From positions 7,111,453-7,175,452 of the forward strand of contig NC_135571.1 of assembly GCF_964340395.1 (NCBI RefSeq): a DNA stretch of 64,000 nt. Reading direction: 5' to 3'. Under the pieces are notes generated by a model. The model had not been told where the DNA came from and ran no database searches. It worked only from the letters and a program-made list of their open reading frames with translations. The position numbers were made by a program, and so were the translations under genes. Within the stretch, counting starts at the first letter, position 1. Each line of letters opens with the position of its first letter. This document shows positions 1-16,050 of this stretch, in pieces. This DNA comes from Glandiceps talaboti. Its lineage: Eukaryota > Hemichordata > Enteropneusta > Spengelidae.

Positions 1-2631
1 TTTCAACTTCAAACTACTATGGAAGTCAAGCTATATGCAACAATAAGATAAGAGAAAAGCTTAAAACTTTGTTGTGGCAGGTTGTATATGTATATATAGA
101 CTACTGAAGTGGGGATAGTAGTGCCTTGGTTATGTTGATATGTGATCACGATAGTGTAGCCACTTGCTATCAGTAAGACCAACTTGTTGTGAGTGTAGTT
201 ACATGTACATGCTGCTTACATTAACAAGTTGAAAAGTTAGTGGCAGTTGGTGTCTGTCATAGTTTGCGTATAGCTTGGTTTCCACAGTATGTTTAACCAG
301 ATTGAAAGATGGTCAGGCAGGCGACAGAACAGTGCCCACTAACGATAGCCAAATTTTGTTGTTGTGAGTCAAAGTGATAAAAACTGGGCATTTCTTGTGA
401 GTCACAACAAAGTAAGAGGTGGGGGAATACCAAATTTTGGTGCAGCACTAGAAATTTTGTGCGTCAGTGGCAAGTCAAATTGGCTTAGAGGGCACTCTGC
501 AACAAAGTGTGGTAATTTGCTATGGTAACATGACTACAGGCTATACATGGAAAAAGAATCCTGGATAGTTTCTCCCCAATGTAAGCTCGTAAATTTTTCG
601 ACAACAAAAGAAGATATTTAACAACTTATCGTTACTTAAAGAAGAGGTTTGGTTTTTGCAAATTTCAAGTTGTGAAACTATTTGCAACGTGTAGAATGTA
701 ATATATATATCCGATCCTGAAATTTTGGAAAACGTACCTTCTTGATTCTTAATAGTGATTGTACACAAAATTTTTAGTAGTTATAACAGATTTTTAAAAA
801 CTGGGTTGAAATTATTATTCTGTCTTGATGTGAAAAGTGTCAAATTGTCAGAATTTCTAGAGTTGACTGGAGACAAGGGGGTTTGGTAAATTAACAGAAT
901 ATTTTGTATTGCATGAAAATGTCAACCTCTGGTCAGAAGACAGTGAAAAGTAGAATGATTGTTTAGTCATTCTGTAACTTTAACGTAAAGAAGTCGTAGG
1001 AAGTCAGGTGTCATATGGTTTTACTGAGAAATGTTACTTTTTTCCTGTTAACTCTCCAACACCATTGCCAAATATGGATATAGTAAGTGTAGTTATCCAC
1101 CAATCACCTGTCAACAAAAACTCATGTGACATCACTACCAAATATATTAGATGTCAAACTATCAGAGCAGTATTACCTTTTATGTAAATGCCATATTTGG
1201 AGTCACTGTGCCAAATATGGAGAGCATCATTGTTTAGTCTTCAACCTACATGTATCATGTGCAACAAGTAAAGTCACATGACTTGCCAACATGATGGTGA
1301 TTGGTTCAGCATTTTCCTAAAAAGAATCCATACTGTAAGTGATTGTATCCCAAATGCAGGGCAGAAAGTTGAAGGAATCCCTCCCCTCCTCCCAAATGTT
1401 GAACTTGGTTGCGTTTGGCTAGTGATCACTGAAATGTAAACTGAATGAATCTGGACCACTGTCTGTGTGTTGTCGTTAAAAATTAAACCCCTGTCAGAAT
1501 TTTAATTTTACAGGGGTTGATTCAGTTTGTAAAAGAGATGCGTTTGAAAACGTAAAAGAGACTGTTTGCATAAAATCAAACAAAATTATCAAATGTCTAC
1601 AGTATATATAATTCTCACTGCTGATAAAATCTCCCATTCACTAACACCTTCATCAGTAAGGATAGATTATTTCCAACAATACACCCTGTTGAATCAATCA
1701 CTGTGAATGCTGAGGTCCAGTAAGCACTGCATTTTGTACATTTCATCAGATATACTGTGTTACTGTGTCAAGTAAATACTGCATTTAGTGTATTTCATCA
1801 GATACACTGTTACTGTGTCAAGTACTGCATTGTGTACATTTCACTTGACACACTGATTACTGGGCAAAGTGAATACTCTTGTGAACATTTTATCAGGAGC
1901 AAATGGGATCATTTGATGAAACATTAACTTTCTCCACAAAAGTAGGATTCCTTCACCTTCCTTGTTTTGCACTGTACAACTTACAAGCCAAGAATGTGAA
2001 AGGTCAGCCGCAATATTTTTATTCTTTTTCGTTTAGTTAAGGGTATCTTATCACTATGTATCGTACATTTTGCAAGTCTAACCAATTTAAGTTCATGCAC
2101 TTCACATCACAAACAAGGCACATCTGGATTTTGAGGTCATCACCATGGCAATTTTGAGATCATCACCATGGCAACTGTACACTAGTTGGTCCACATTGTT
2201 GGTTCTACCCAGAGAATAATAAGAGTTTTGAGGTTTGCAGAACAAATAGTATTACAGTAATTTGACTCCAAAACTCAAGTTTATGAAAATGTCCTTATTT
2301 GCTGGAGTGGTGTTCCCCTTCAACTCTATACTTGTAGGAACTTCTCGCAACTCTGTAATTATTCTCTGGGGAGAAAAATTCTTGAAACTGATGCTTGATA
2401 ATTGCAAAAGCTATGGACTTCAGATGAGACAAGAACAATAGATGTGGGCAGTAAAATCTTCAAAGAGAAAGAAAAAAGGGGAAACAATTAGAAATAATAT
2501 CTTACCGACTTCAAGTTTATCAGATACCTAATGAAGGTGTGCTATTTTTTGTGAAAAATTGATTAAAAAAAATAGGATTCTTTATGGAAATAGTTTTCAA
2601 CTGTGAACTTGATGAAGAGGTTTGATGGGTA
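1..2631. other. Intergenic, no gene seen
   Basis: No reading frame here resembles a known protein and none is longer than about 75 codons. It is AT-rich non-coding DNA with one visible short tandem repeat at 1722-1896, listed separately. A small hairpin (AACCCCTGT at 1486-1494 against ACAGGGGTT at 1510-1518) and a doubled 29-bp phrase near 2130-2175 are also present. Nothing supports a promoter or exon. Confidence 0.6.
1722..1896. repeat. Degenerate tandem repeat, about 55-60 bp unit
   Basis: Three to four imperfect units each contain 'actgcatttNgtgtacatttcatcaga' type wording followed by 'tactgtgtcaagt'. Units differ by small indels and substitutions, so this is an old minisatellite. No coding sense. 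Confidence 0.6.
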
Positions 2632-2982
2632 TTAAAGTGGCCATGTGGATGAGAATTTGGTATTTATTTTGGATTTTTATTTGATAAAACAGCTTCACTA
2701 TGTTTTCCTACTTGAAAAAATAATGTGAAAGAACATATACCAAGTCTATGTTCACAACTCGATAAACTGCAAATCATTAAACAATGTGTAAAATGTTTGT
2801 TATTGTACGTACAATAACAAACTTTTTCACACTTTTTCCATCTTTTTGCAATGTATTGAGTTATGAACATGGACTTGGTCAATGTTCTTTCACATTATTT
2901 TTTCCAGTAGAAAAACATAGTGAAGAAGTTTTATCAAATAAAAATCCAAAATAAATACCTCTCATCCATATGGCCACTTTAA
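2632..2982. mobile_element. Fully palindromic MITE with TTAA target duplication
   Basis: The left arm starts AGTGGCCATGTGGATGAGA after TTAA (2632-2635). The right arm is its inverse, ending TGGCCACT before TTAA (2979-2982). The arms pair over nearly the whole 343-bp element and meet at a central palindrome near 2795-2823 (GTTTGTTATTGTACGTACAA and onwards). TTAA duplications are the signature of piggyBac and Kolobok transposases, so this is probably a non-autonomous relative of one of these. No coding capacity; open frames inside are by-products of the palindrome. Confidence 0.8.
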
Positions 2983-5150
2983 CTATTGTAAAAAAAATTA
3001 AAAGTGAAATTTCATAGGAATGGACTAGAGAGATGATAACATGGAAAAAAAACCATGACTTTATGTGTACATTATTTAAGGGACTTGGAGGGTGTCAATA
3101 TAGTGATGTCATTTATTATATTTTGTTCTTGAGAAATATTTTCAAAGTTACAACTTATTGGTATCTATATGTGTACTTTAATTAAGAACTGATGTAGCAT
3201 TTGCCAAGTGTAAGGAAATATTCAGTACAACCACTCCAGGGGTGAGGTCAAGAATAGAATGTTTAACACTTCACTGTCATTTTGAAGAAATATTGGTAGG
3301 AACAATTTGTAAAGTCCCTGAAGTAATAAGTTCAAACAGACATTTTGAGCAATATATACTTCGTTGGTGTTTATATGTTTGGCGCCATTTGAATCTGACA
3401 ACTGATGGCCACTGCAGTGCACAATAGATCAAACACACCATGCGTTATACCAAACACTTGCAAGTGTGTATTATGAAGTAGTCGTTTTGTGGTACGGTCT
3501 GAGTATTAGGACTTGGGTATGAACCAGATGTGATGTTACTAACTTCATACATGGCTATGCCAATCTTGATAGCAAGTATGAAATCAGTTTTGTCTCTAAG
3601 ATTTGCATGTGCGGTCCTTGTATTTGGGTAATGAGATCAGGTAGTCGATTTGTACTATCATCATAAAACCATGAGTCTCTTTGTCAACTGTGCAAGATTT
3701 ACAGTGTTATGTCAGTGGAAAGGTACACTCTTGTCCACGTAGTTTCTAACACATAGTATGAATGCAACTAGCATAGCATCAAGTCGTGTATGGAGTGGCT
3801 CATTGCCTCCTGCTGTGCCTAACTGTTGTGTATTCAAACCCAAAATATATATACATAGTCACTGAATTCTCTATACCCGAAATAGAACATTACTGCCTAG
3901 GCACATCATAAAAATAATGAACATTCGATTTCTTTGGCAACACCATAACATTCAAAATTGCCATCACTTTCCCTGATTTTTCTTTGATATTACTGGCACT
4001 GGTATAATTATGTTATTCTCCAATATTTTTCTTTATTCAACTCGTGATGGTTATCACTACAAGTCCAGCGACTCGTGGTGACAAAGGACCCTTAGGTTAT
4101 TCGTATTTTACTCGGCTGAACGAAAACAAATATTGGGGAATAACATCTAAATATCATACTCTTGTCTGCACCCTGCAATAAAACTTAAGTTTGATTTGGT
4201 TTTCTTGGCATGGTATCAAATAATCATTATAAAGAAATTATTTTTACTGCACCTATAACTGCACTATCGACTATATTATAAGTTTTCTATGTCCGCAATA
4301 TATTTTGCTGTCTGTGTATAACTTGCTATTTGTCTATAGTTTGCTGTTTTGTCTATAGTTTGCTGTTTTGTCTACAAATTGCTTTGTTTTTTAAGGATAA
4401 TTAACTACACAAATATGCTGTCTTTGGAAAGAAATTCTCGCTCGCATCAAGATCTGAATATACCATTAAACATTTAAAACACTGAATTTTCTCAAACACT
4501 TTCATACAATGTGAAGAATATGTCCAAAGTTCTGGATTGTGTTGAAATTTAGGGATCTTGCATCTTAAAAGAGAGACAAAAGTTTACCAAGATCTGGACA
4601 GACATGTTATGAAACATCAATTTCTTACACTTTATACTATAGGAATCAATTGGCAAACTGAGACACACAAAAAGTTCAAACTTTTTTTGCTGAATGTAGT
4701 AGATTACACAAGTGGGACTGATAGCACAGTGTTGATTATTTTCATATGATCACCCTGTAATCAAGATAGTGTGATAAGGTCAAATGTGCACCACTTGAAG
4801 AAAACTTGTTATCAGAGATGCCACCCTACTTTGAATTTACTTGCATCAATGTCTATATGTATAGCTTATATCATCATTTTGCAGCAATAGTTTTATATTG
4901 TGTTTATCTTAGCTTAGATTTATGTAGCTGTGAGCTGTCCAAAAGGGTCTTTTGTCAGGTCATGATCTAACTCCATTCAGCAGTGACAGATGGAAATTGT
5001 ATGTAGACAATGTGCTCCTTTAGTTTCTCTGGTTAGCCATTTTGTGTCGAGGAATCAATTGCTATGTGCCAATTCTTGTTGAGACTATGGTAATACATGT
5101 AGTGGGGACTTACCAATACAGCTGTTTGAATTCCATTCTTTTACTATGTC
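2983..5150. other. Intergenic, no gene seen
   Basis: No credible exon, RNA gene or transposon end was recognised. A 20-bp phrase 'tttgtctatagtttgctgtt' repeats about three times at 4325-4385. All open frames are short and show no family resemblance. Confidence 0.5.
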
Positions 5151-5249
5151 CCAATAGTCTTGCAACATTACTATAGATCTGACAATAAATTAGCATGTAA
5201 TTTACATAAATTTGAATATCATCAAACAAACAAACAATGTTTACAACCT

Positions 5250-6440
5250 TTAGCTAATATACACAAACAGCATGAGTGTAAAAACGATTGTGTGAACTCA
5301 GCTTTAGATGTCCATGTGTCTTTCAGGGCAATTTGTATCAGTATGTCTCTCAGGAGGTATTTTACAACAAGGTATATATTTGATTAGTCCACAACCTACT
5401 CTCGGTCGATTTCAACTATGTCTTGTCAACTCTCGCTTAGACATTTGCCCAACGCGCAATGGTTCTATATTCAAATTTAAACTATGATTTCATGTATCAA
5501 CGGCTAAACAGACTTAGATATGTTGAAGTCTGTCGTGAAATCATTCCCTTTGTGATCGACTGATCCTATGTTTACATCACACAGCTCTGTTCTCCTTGCT
5601 GATTCAGGTCCATGTGGTGACATCTCACAAGTCAGAGCACATTGTTCTGCTTGTACAGCTAAAAAACAACTAAGTGGGATATTGGTTAAGCCCTGTTGTA
5701 AAGAGATGTGTGGTGATGCCACTGATGTTATCTTACATATCATACACTGGTCTAGTTCCTATACAAAGCATTACGATTACTACCATTTAGAGGTGATGGT
5801 AGTAATCGTAATGCATCATAAAGGAACTCGACTACATAAACACATGAAAAGAGCCTTTGGCGCAACAATTTATCGAGTTTAAATAGAGTCCAACAAACAA
5901 ACAAACAAAACCATTGAAATTTGTAACCTGGTTTCTTGTCAATATTTACTTAAAAGTAAAATAGTTCATTCAAATGTCAAAGTGAATGTTGACGTGGGTA
6001 AAATCGACCAAGTGAAGGATGTAGGCCAATTCTCAACAAGTTCAGCATTAAATTATATTTAATTAATTATTATGTCTTTTATTTGTATTTGTTGATACCA
6101 GTAGTTTTTGCTTCAGCCAGGATGTTAGTCAATTCCGTATCTGGTAGCATGGTGGTGCTAAAATGACCACCTAACTCCACACAAAATGTAACTTTATTAT
6201 GATGTCACTAGATGGGCTACCTATCCAAGCCAATAAACACATTGTCTATTATGATATAAACTCAAATGACAGGAGAAATGTTACTTTTCTCTTTTTGAAA
6301 CAATTTTTGTAATAAATAGAAATCAGTATTATTGTTATTGTTAATGATATTAAAGTAAAAAACTCATGAATAATAAATTGTTGGTCTTGTCTTTTTATGG
6401 ATTTCTAATTCTGCTCCAAGTCGTCACAATTTTGATGTTT
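5250..6440. repeat. Dispersed repeat, partner at 37137-38200
   Basis: This stretch is colinear with 37137-38200 and highly similar to it. Shared landmarks include the phrase around 'gtgtctttcagggcaatttg', the hairpin listed separately, and 'catggtggtgctaaaatgac'. The likeness resumes at 6950-7220 against 38215-38510, so the two places are copies of one interspersed repeat or an old segmental duplication. Open frames (for example 5568-5882) are not conserved between the copies and are not called as genes. Confidence 0.7.
5768..5814. repeat. Perfect 19-bp hairpin, kept in the second copy
   Basis: The arm GCATTACGATTACTACCAT (5768-5786) is perfectly complementary to 5796-5814 with a 9-base loop. 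The paralogous stretch at about 37632-37690 retains a diverged form of the same hairpin. Confidence 0.8.
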
Positions 6441-7010
6441 GTGTTTTTAATAATAAAATATATTTATTCAGGGTAGCTCAAGTAAGTATTACAGTACAAA
6501 AGTAAGTGAAACACTTCTTTCCGTTGAGGCCCTCACACTGGACAAAAAAAAAAATCATACACACATGCTCAGACAGAACGAAAGCAAAACACTGCACAAT
6601 AAATTAATGTGAGAAAAAAAATACTCGATGAGCGAATTGTGAACTAACACACAGCAGAGTGACAAAGAATTCGCAAACGGATGCAATGAATACAAAGTTA
6701 CATGACTGAACAAGGGGACAGAAACAGTTGAAACTAAGACAATTGGTGATATCTCTTCTTGTACCTGGCTGAAAAACCAGGTGACGTTTTAGCACCTGGC
6801 TACTTGGGCTGAGCGTCCAAGTAGTGGGTTTTGTATAGCCTTTTAAATATACTAGTGTTTTCAGCTGTTTTCAAGTTGTCTGGTAGGGAGTTCCAGGTAT
6901 TTCCACCCCTGTGAGTGAACTTTCGTAGGGCATAGTTATATTTTATCACTCTAGCAGGAATGGAAGTACTATCTACTTCTAGTTTCAATGTATCTGAATT
7001 CTGTGAAGAA
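6440..7010 (-). mobile_element. LINE fragment: C-terminal end of a non-LTR ORF2
   Basis: On the minus strand, 6800-6988 encodes a peptide with the pattern R-K-F-x-x-R-G-G-x-x-W-N-S-L-P followed by FKRLYKTH. This is the hallmark C-terminal tail of CR1/L2/Jockey-type reverse-transcriptase polyproteins. No endonuclease or RT catalytic motifs are nearby, so it is a 5'-truncated dead copy. In the partner repeat at 38 kb most of this piece is missing and only the part around 38215-38280 remains. Confidence 0.65.
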
Positions 7011-7219
7011 TAAGTCTAGTCAAACGGGCCAATTTCTCTTCAGTAAAAGTATTTTACAAACATAATATGACCCTCATAAGCATAAGGCATAAGCCCAACA
7101 TCAAAAAGACAAAAGATTTGACACTTTGGCCGCTGAGTGCGCTGTTCAAATGCAGCCGTAGGCCCAGAAATGATGGACGACTATTATAACCTTTGTAATT
7201 TCAATTCCCAGTATTTTAT

Positions 7220-7984
7220 GACATTGGTGGCATTCTCAACTAGTCAAGAGAATTCTACTATCTTTGTTTACATGTAAGATGACAGAATATTTAGGAAATG
7301 TTTTGGCCACAATTTCCTATTGTTCTGTACTGGCATGTGATTATACCCCTGGATTATATTATTAGCACTTGTCATTCCATATATAAGGTGCCCTCTTGTG
7401 ACTCTTCTTTAAAAATGACTGCAATAGGGAAGTTGCAATCCAGACTAAGCATGCTCAGACGCAAAGGACTATGGGATTATCTGTGGTTATCGTAATATCT
7501 AATCTTGAGCTACTGATAAAATAAACCTCCCACAACGGTCAGGGTGACTATGAATTGATCATTCGTGGTTACAAACAATGTAACATTATTGTTTATGATG
7601 CTAATTGGTTAGTATTTATCATCAAATTTCCCATGATGCAACATTCAACATGGCGGGTTTGCAAGTTACCTATTAAAATGTGACCTACTGTACAACCACA
7701 GTATAGTCAAATTGCTGTACTCGTATTGTGTAAGAAATGATGCACACACAAGTCAAATCCATGGTTAATAATTTAAATTCAAACCCAAATCAAAGTGAGA
7801 CAAACATTTTCACAGCCCCACCCCCTTCATACTAAAAAAATTCATGGGTCAACCAAGTCATTGAATCAAATATTTCGTGCTCCCCCTCCCTTTCAGACCA
7901 TCATAATTGTCATCCTCCCCTTTGCACCCCAATTCTTTTCATGCCCACCAGTTTTCCCTCTAAATTCTGCTTGTTCCCTAAACC
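7220..7984. other. Non-coding, downstream of HNMT-like copy A
   Basis: This lies 3' of the minus-strand gene that ends at 7985. The first bases past its stop are C-rich on the plus strand. I see no canonical AATAAA on the minus strand within about 100 bases of the stop. No other feature recognised. Confidence 0.4.
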
Positions 7985-10555
<2,571 letters not shown>

Positions 10556-12481
10556 GATGATATGGTGTGAACCAGTGCTAAGGTAGATGTACAAATGTGT
10601 TCAAGCAGGCTGCAAATATTATGGATGATCTATGTAAGAGAAATAACTAGAATAGCCACGAAAATCATAAACCCTGAAATAAAACATGGTAGACTCGGAC
10701 AGAGTTCAGAGGGCGCAGAGGCCTCAGACAGAGGTCAGAGGCTTCTGTCACAGAGGTCGTGCACAGAGCTCAGATACTCAGATCGCAATCTTGATGGTCT
10801 TTCATTCTTAGTGAACATGTAGTCAGATATTAAACATATATCTGTATGAAGTGCACATACAGATATGCAATGCCGAAAATGGCGGACAATTCAAGGTTAC
10901 GCTAATATTGAAACAAATAAACGAGAAACGACCTGTCTTTAAACACAGACACCAAGTGACTCTTATATTTCTAAAGTAGGTAAAGCACTGGCAACCCCGT
11001 AACTGCTAGAAAATGTGTAGCATGCGTAGGAACTATGGGGTTGTATCCATGAAAATAGTCCGTAACTCGCCATCATTACTGCGTACACACTCAACTATAG
11101 AGGGTGACCTAACCGGGGGGGGGGGGGGGGGGGGGGGTTGTTGTGTACTGTTTAATCTTATTTTGGGCAAAACTACGTTATTCAGGCATTCTCTAAGTTT
11201 GAAATTTAGATTTAAGCAGGAATTTCAACCATACTTTACTAATGTAGATAGCACTCCTTGCAACATTACTTACTTAGTTGTATTCACTTCTCTCCTTTAT
11301 CTTTTCTTACACAGTCCCTCTATAACTGTGCTGTATATGATGCAGACATAAGCTTGATATCATGTAATGATTTCTTACTGGATTACTTTGCAGGGTAACA
11401 AATAAAAGATTACAGAATTCAACGATGGCCCTGCCATGTAGACATTAATATTGGAAAACACAGAAGATAGCCCTGTCATGCAGAAACTAACCTTTCAGAT
11501 CAAGGACAATATAGAACGAGTGTACGTAAGATTGCCAATAGGGCAATGAGTTAGGGCACTGTTGAATTTATGTGAAATCTCAAGATAAGAGACAAACAGA
11601 AAAAGCAAAAAAGGAGGCATTGAAACAAGCTGGTCATTCATAGACATGCTACACCAAGAGCTCAGATGCCCAGAAATACTGTAGATTGTATGCTCTGCTG
11701 AAAATTTCTTTATCAATGTTTTGCATGAACATTTATTATAGATATCTACAGAAGTCAAATTACATAGAATTTTGATTGGCATAATGAGTGGAATTTCATC
11801 TCATCACAACACCAATTAGAAAGTATCTGCGCAAGATTACAGTCTTATACTGTTTTTCTCTATAGCACTGTTTTGATGCAAATTTTGAATCAACAACAAA
11901 CATATGTATTTAGACAAGGCTGATTGTAAAAGGCAAGGGAGTATAATGGAAAACTTGTGTACAAAGTAAGCCATGAAAAGATTCCAAAAACTACTGAAAT
12001 GATGTGATATGTGAACATGACCCATCCCATCAAATATAGGCTAACAAAGAGCAGTATGGCTAATCAAGTAACACAATCCTCTTTTAATGCTGAGAAAGCT
12101 AAGAGCTTATTTTGGTCCAGTTGAAAGCATGTTCACCAACTCAACACACAACTATTAAACACAAACAGCATTCACCACATCCAACAATTTAGAAAAAATA
12201 TATAGATGAGTTTTAAAACAAAGTATGAGTCAGTGTTTCAAATGAACAGCATGCATTTATTTGAACGCAGGAAAACATAACGTAGTGAAAGACTTGTCAC
12301 TCTTGTAAGCAAAAATACAAAAAGCATAGCGTAATGGCACTGAAGCATGACTGGGTTGCATTGACTGTTAAAATAAAGGCTTTGGTTTCAAAGTGCAGAA
12401 TTTGTGGAAGATGACTTGAGTCATACAAAGAATAATAAACCTGCAAGCAGCATTGACAGCTTTACAGCATAACAGACCAGA
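10556..12481. other. 5' flank of copy A and intergenic DNA
   Basis: The 80 bases upstream of the copy A start (minus strand) align with the 5' leader of copy C: both keep 'aatatttgc', 'agcctg', 'ttgaa' and 'acaccatat' in order before the ATG. This supports a shared 5' UTR. At 10690-10790 is a run of 'cagagggcgcagag' phrases with an inverse partner at 13790-13880. A homopolymer of about 23 G lies at 11115-11137. No further gene seen. Confidence 0.5.
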
Positions 12482-12905
12482 GGGGGCTTGGACTCAACTA
12501 GTGATCTAATCATTCAAACAAACAAACAAACAAACAAACAAACAAACAACATATGACGTTGAAAATTATAGGATGAAGTAACAATGTAAATAAAGGTATC
12601 TATCTAAAGAAATTGATAGTCATATTGCCATCACACACTATATATATATAAGAGCTGAGGAGTAGTAATGGTCCCTACCTGTAGACCTGTAAACTTATAG
12701 GTGGGGACAAGGACTACGACTCTGTCCATATAAAGTTATGTAGTGTGATGGCAATATGACTGTCAATTTCTATGGATAAATACCTTTATTGACATTATTT
12801 CATCCCATAAGTTTTACCTTCATATGTTGTTTGTTTGTTTGTTTGTTTGTTTGTTTGTTTGTTTGTTTGTTTCAACGATTAGATCACTCATTGAGCCCAA
12901 GCCCC
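12482..12905. mobile_element. MITE with (AAAC)n-bearing inverted arms
   Basis: The outer ends GGGGCTTGG and CCAAGCCCC are inverted. Both arms then read GTGATCTAATC, an AAAC/GTTT microsatellite, ACATATG, and a stretch ending TCATATTGCCATCACAC. The arms (about 12482-12645 and 12725-12905) enclose a spacer of roughly 80-90 bp. The AAAC tracts differ in length, so the microsatellite evolved after the palindrome formed or is a property of the family. No coding capacity. Confidence 0.8.
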
Positions 12906-13166
12906 ATGTGAAAAGAATGTAAACATTAACTGCATGTCTAAGATCTGCAGGATTCACCTAGTTATATGAGAGTACAAGTATTTGCTTCTATTTGCATCCA
13001 TTTATGCAGGATATTCAATTGTAAGATAGGTCAGTTTGTTAATTTTTGCAATGAAAATGACAAACCAGAAAGAACTTTTCTTCTCTTGGCAGTACCATCC
13101 AAGATTCAAAACGCTAACATTTCAAAAACTATCTTTTTAGCGATGATGTCCACAGGTACAATGAAA

Positions 13167-13231
<65 letters not shown>

Positions 13232-15961
13232 CCTGATTGACACATCCATAAGCATGACCGAACTCTTAGGTTGTGTAAACAAATTACAAAAATTCTTCAT
13301 ATCAATTGCAAAAAATGATGCTACTGATGGCAAGACCGAACACTTTTTTGAATGTATCACTGCAAGTCAAACTCTGTTGTCGTCTGTCTTGTTTAACAAA
13401 CTTATACATGGGCTAATAAGTCTAAAATTTATTTGTAAATACGTTTTCAGTAGGGAATTACGTAGACGTGGTCACAAATAAATGTAATAAGCATAAATAT
13501 AGCGCACTACTTTGCTCTGAGCAAATATTCTTCCGCTCTGAGGTAGGCTGAGGTCGCAGTCTCAGGTCTGATCGATAAACTTTTTTTTTGTAGTAACCGT
13601 GATAAAGTCAAGTTTATCAGGAATATATCCTGATAAAGTCAAGTTTATCAGGAATATTTCGAACGGGCCGTTCGTGTACATCTTCATACATGGACACTTT
13701 AACTCGTACATGATGAAAAGGTCATCAGGATAGCTTTAAACTTTACGAAATGATTGATTTGGACAATATCTTTTAAGTAACCTTTCAGGGTCTGATGTAG
13801 GGTCTAAGCTCTGTAGGCTCTGCGCCCTCTGAGCTCTCTAGGCTCTGCGCCCTCTGAGCTCTGTCTGAGAAGTCAACTCTACCAATAAAACATCGCCTGG
13901 CTCGACAAACTTAAGCTTCTCACTAACATTGTTACAGTTTTTTTTGTCTGGCTAGACAAAATATCTCTTTGATGTTGTAAAATCTTCTCGTCTGGTTCGA
14001 CACAAATCTAATTAATATTTCGATGTTATCGTCTGGCACGACTAGAACTGAATTACAATTGTTACATTTTAGTCAATTGACTGTCTCTAAAATATCAAAA
14101 AAAAACGCGCCAACCTAAGGTTTACCAGGGACTTATACATTTGGCAATGATCTCCTTAAAGATATTATGGTAGCACATGCAAAGAAAGTCTAACAATATT
14201 GGTAAGAATGACGAAACGATGTTGGTAAGATTTTTGTCTGGCCAGGTTATGTTTTGTTTCAGGGTTTATGATTTTCGTTGTAAGTTGAGAGCCGTGCCTT
14301 ACAGAAAGATGGACTAGGCAGGACATATTTATTATATCAAAACTGTTTATTCACTCTTACAAGTCGGAATTTATTTTACTGTTAGCACAACAATAAGTTG
14401 GGAGATATCAGGAGGATATCGGTTTACGATACCAGATATCACGGTGATTACAATACAAGTGTCTTTACCTCTATTCTCAGGCTGGCATATAACCATATAC
14501 CAAGGTATCACGATTGTAGAGTTAGTGTAAGGTCACTTTAATGTTTTGAACTATGTTTGGTAGGTTAATATACTCCAATAATCTTTCATAAAATGCAATA
14601 AATCTTTACAAATTGCTGTGCTGACTCTAATCACGTGTCATTGTCGACGTGAAATTCAAGTTGTTTATCATGGTCTCAATTCTATTAACGTTATCACGTC
14701 AATACCTCATTCTCGCCACAAACTCCTTCCGCTTTTACGTTAGACACCGCACCCTTGATATTTTGTCACAATATCATGATGAAAATGAAATTTCAGACAT
14801 TTGGTTTCTAATCGTAGGATTTACAAATTAGTGAAACTGTGGTTTTAATAAAAGTTACTGAAAATCCGTCTATCTGTCTATCTGTCTGTCTGTTCTCTTC
14901 TTAACAATATCATTATATCATATATCGCATGGTCCAATGTATAGTCTCGGTTACCCAGCCTCTCGCCGCTGGGGGCTCTGCCCACGAGACCACCCCAAAC
15001 CACGTTCCAACTACCCGGCGATGGAACTCAGACAGTACATGTCTTCCAAGCATAAATAATGGGCTTACGAGGCCTGTTTGTTGTAATTAATATACGTCAG
15101 TCGCTTGAGCAGTGATAATCTGTAGTGAAGGTATCCAAATCGTTCAGCCTGCAATGTTGGACGTGAAGTACTCGCCATGATGCACTGCTCCAGAAGCTAC
15201 TTCCTGCGAAGGTGAGTTGAAATCTCATTTTCCTGGACTCTCGTTTGGGGTGATCTCGTAACCATAGTCAGTTTTGAGGATTATTGTTATACGCCAGATA
15301 AAGCATCAAATTTGGCATGAGTGTTCCTTTGGACCTACTTATTGAGTTTACCTTAGGAGCCCTCTTGAATATTTACATAAATTTGCATAACAGTACAGTT
15401 AGAAATAGCCACCAACACCAAAAATCCCATGTTTCTCGGAAATGAGACATCACATTCACATTCTTTGGAACCTACTTTTGTTTCTTGTGTCGGAGTCCTT
15501 CTGAATATTTGCATACATTTGCATAAATCAGTGATGTTCAAAATGGCGACAATTAACCTGGAACAATTCTATGTTGCAGAGAAATAACTTAAAACACCAA
15601 ATTTGGAGTGTTCCATTGGACCTAAACACAGATTTAGGAACACATGCAATAAATTTCGTTTGAATTGACCCAGTCGTTTTTTTAGAAAATGGTGATAAAG
15701 TCGCACCACTTTAGACAATATTTTCTGACCAGAAACTATTTTTTCTTTTTTGTGGCCTACCAAAAATATGCCAATAACTTATTAAAACTAAAAGCTACAT
15801 TATTAATATTTTCAGGACAGGTGCGCTTTGGTATCGCAAACTTATGTATTAAGTTATAATGGATTTGAAGTGTGCATTATAGAGATATAACTTAATTACC
15901 GAAAACCATTAATAACATACATGTCTACAAAATTTCGTTTGCCGTTTTTTTAGAAAATGGT

Positions 15962-16002
<41 letters not shown>

Positions 16003-16013
16003 ACACACACACA

Positions 16014-16050
<37 letters not shown>

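Noticed and set aside
5568-5882. 104-codon plus frame with several Cys
   Set aside because: It lies in a dispersed repeat and the frame is not kept in the copy at 37.4-37.7 kb.
13106-13481. Cys/Val- or Thr/His-repeat frames over (CA)n at 13.1-13.5 kb
   Set aside because: Microsatellite artefact; flanking residues resemble nothing.
10650-14285. Inverted phrases 'cagagggcgcagag' and 'aaaatcataaaccctgaaa' as ends of one 3.6-kb transposon
   Set aside because: The arms match only in patches, in different spacing, and no target duplication is seen; more likely two related interspersed repeats.
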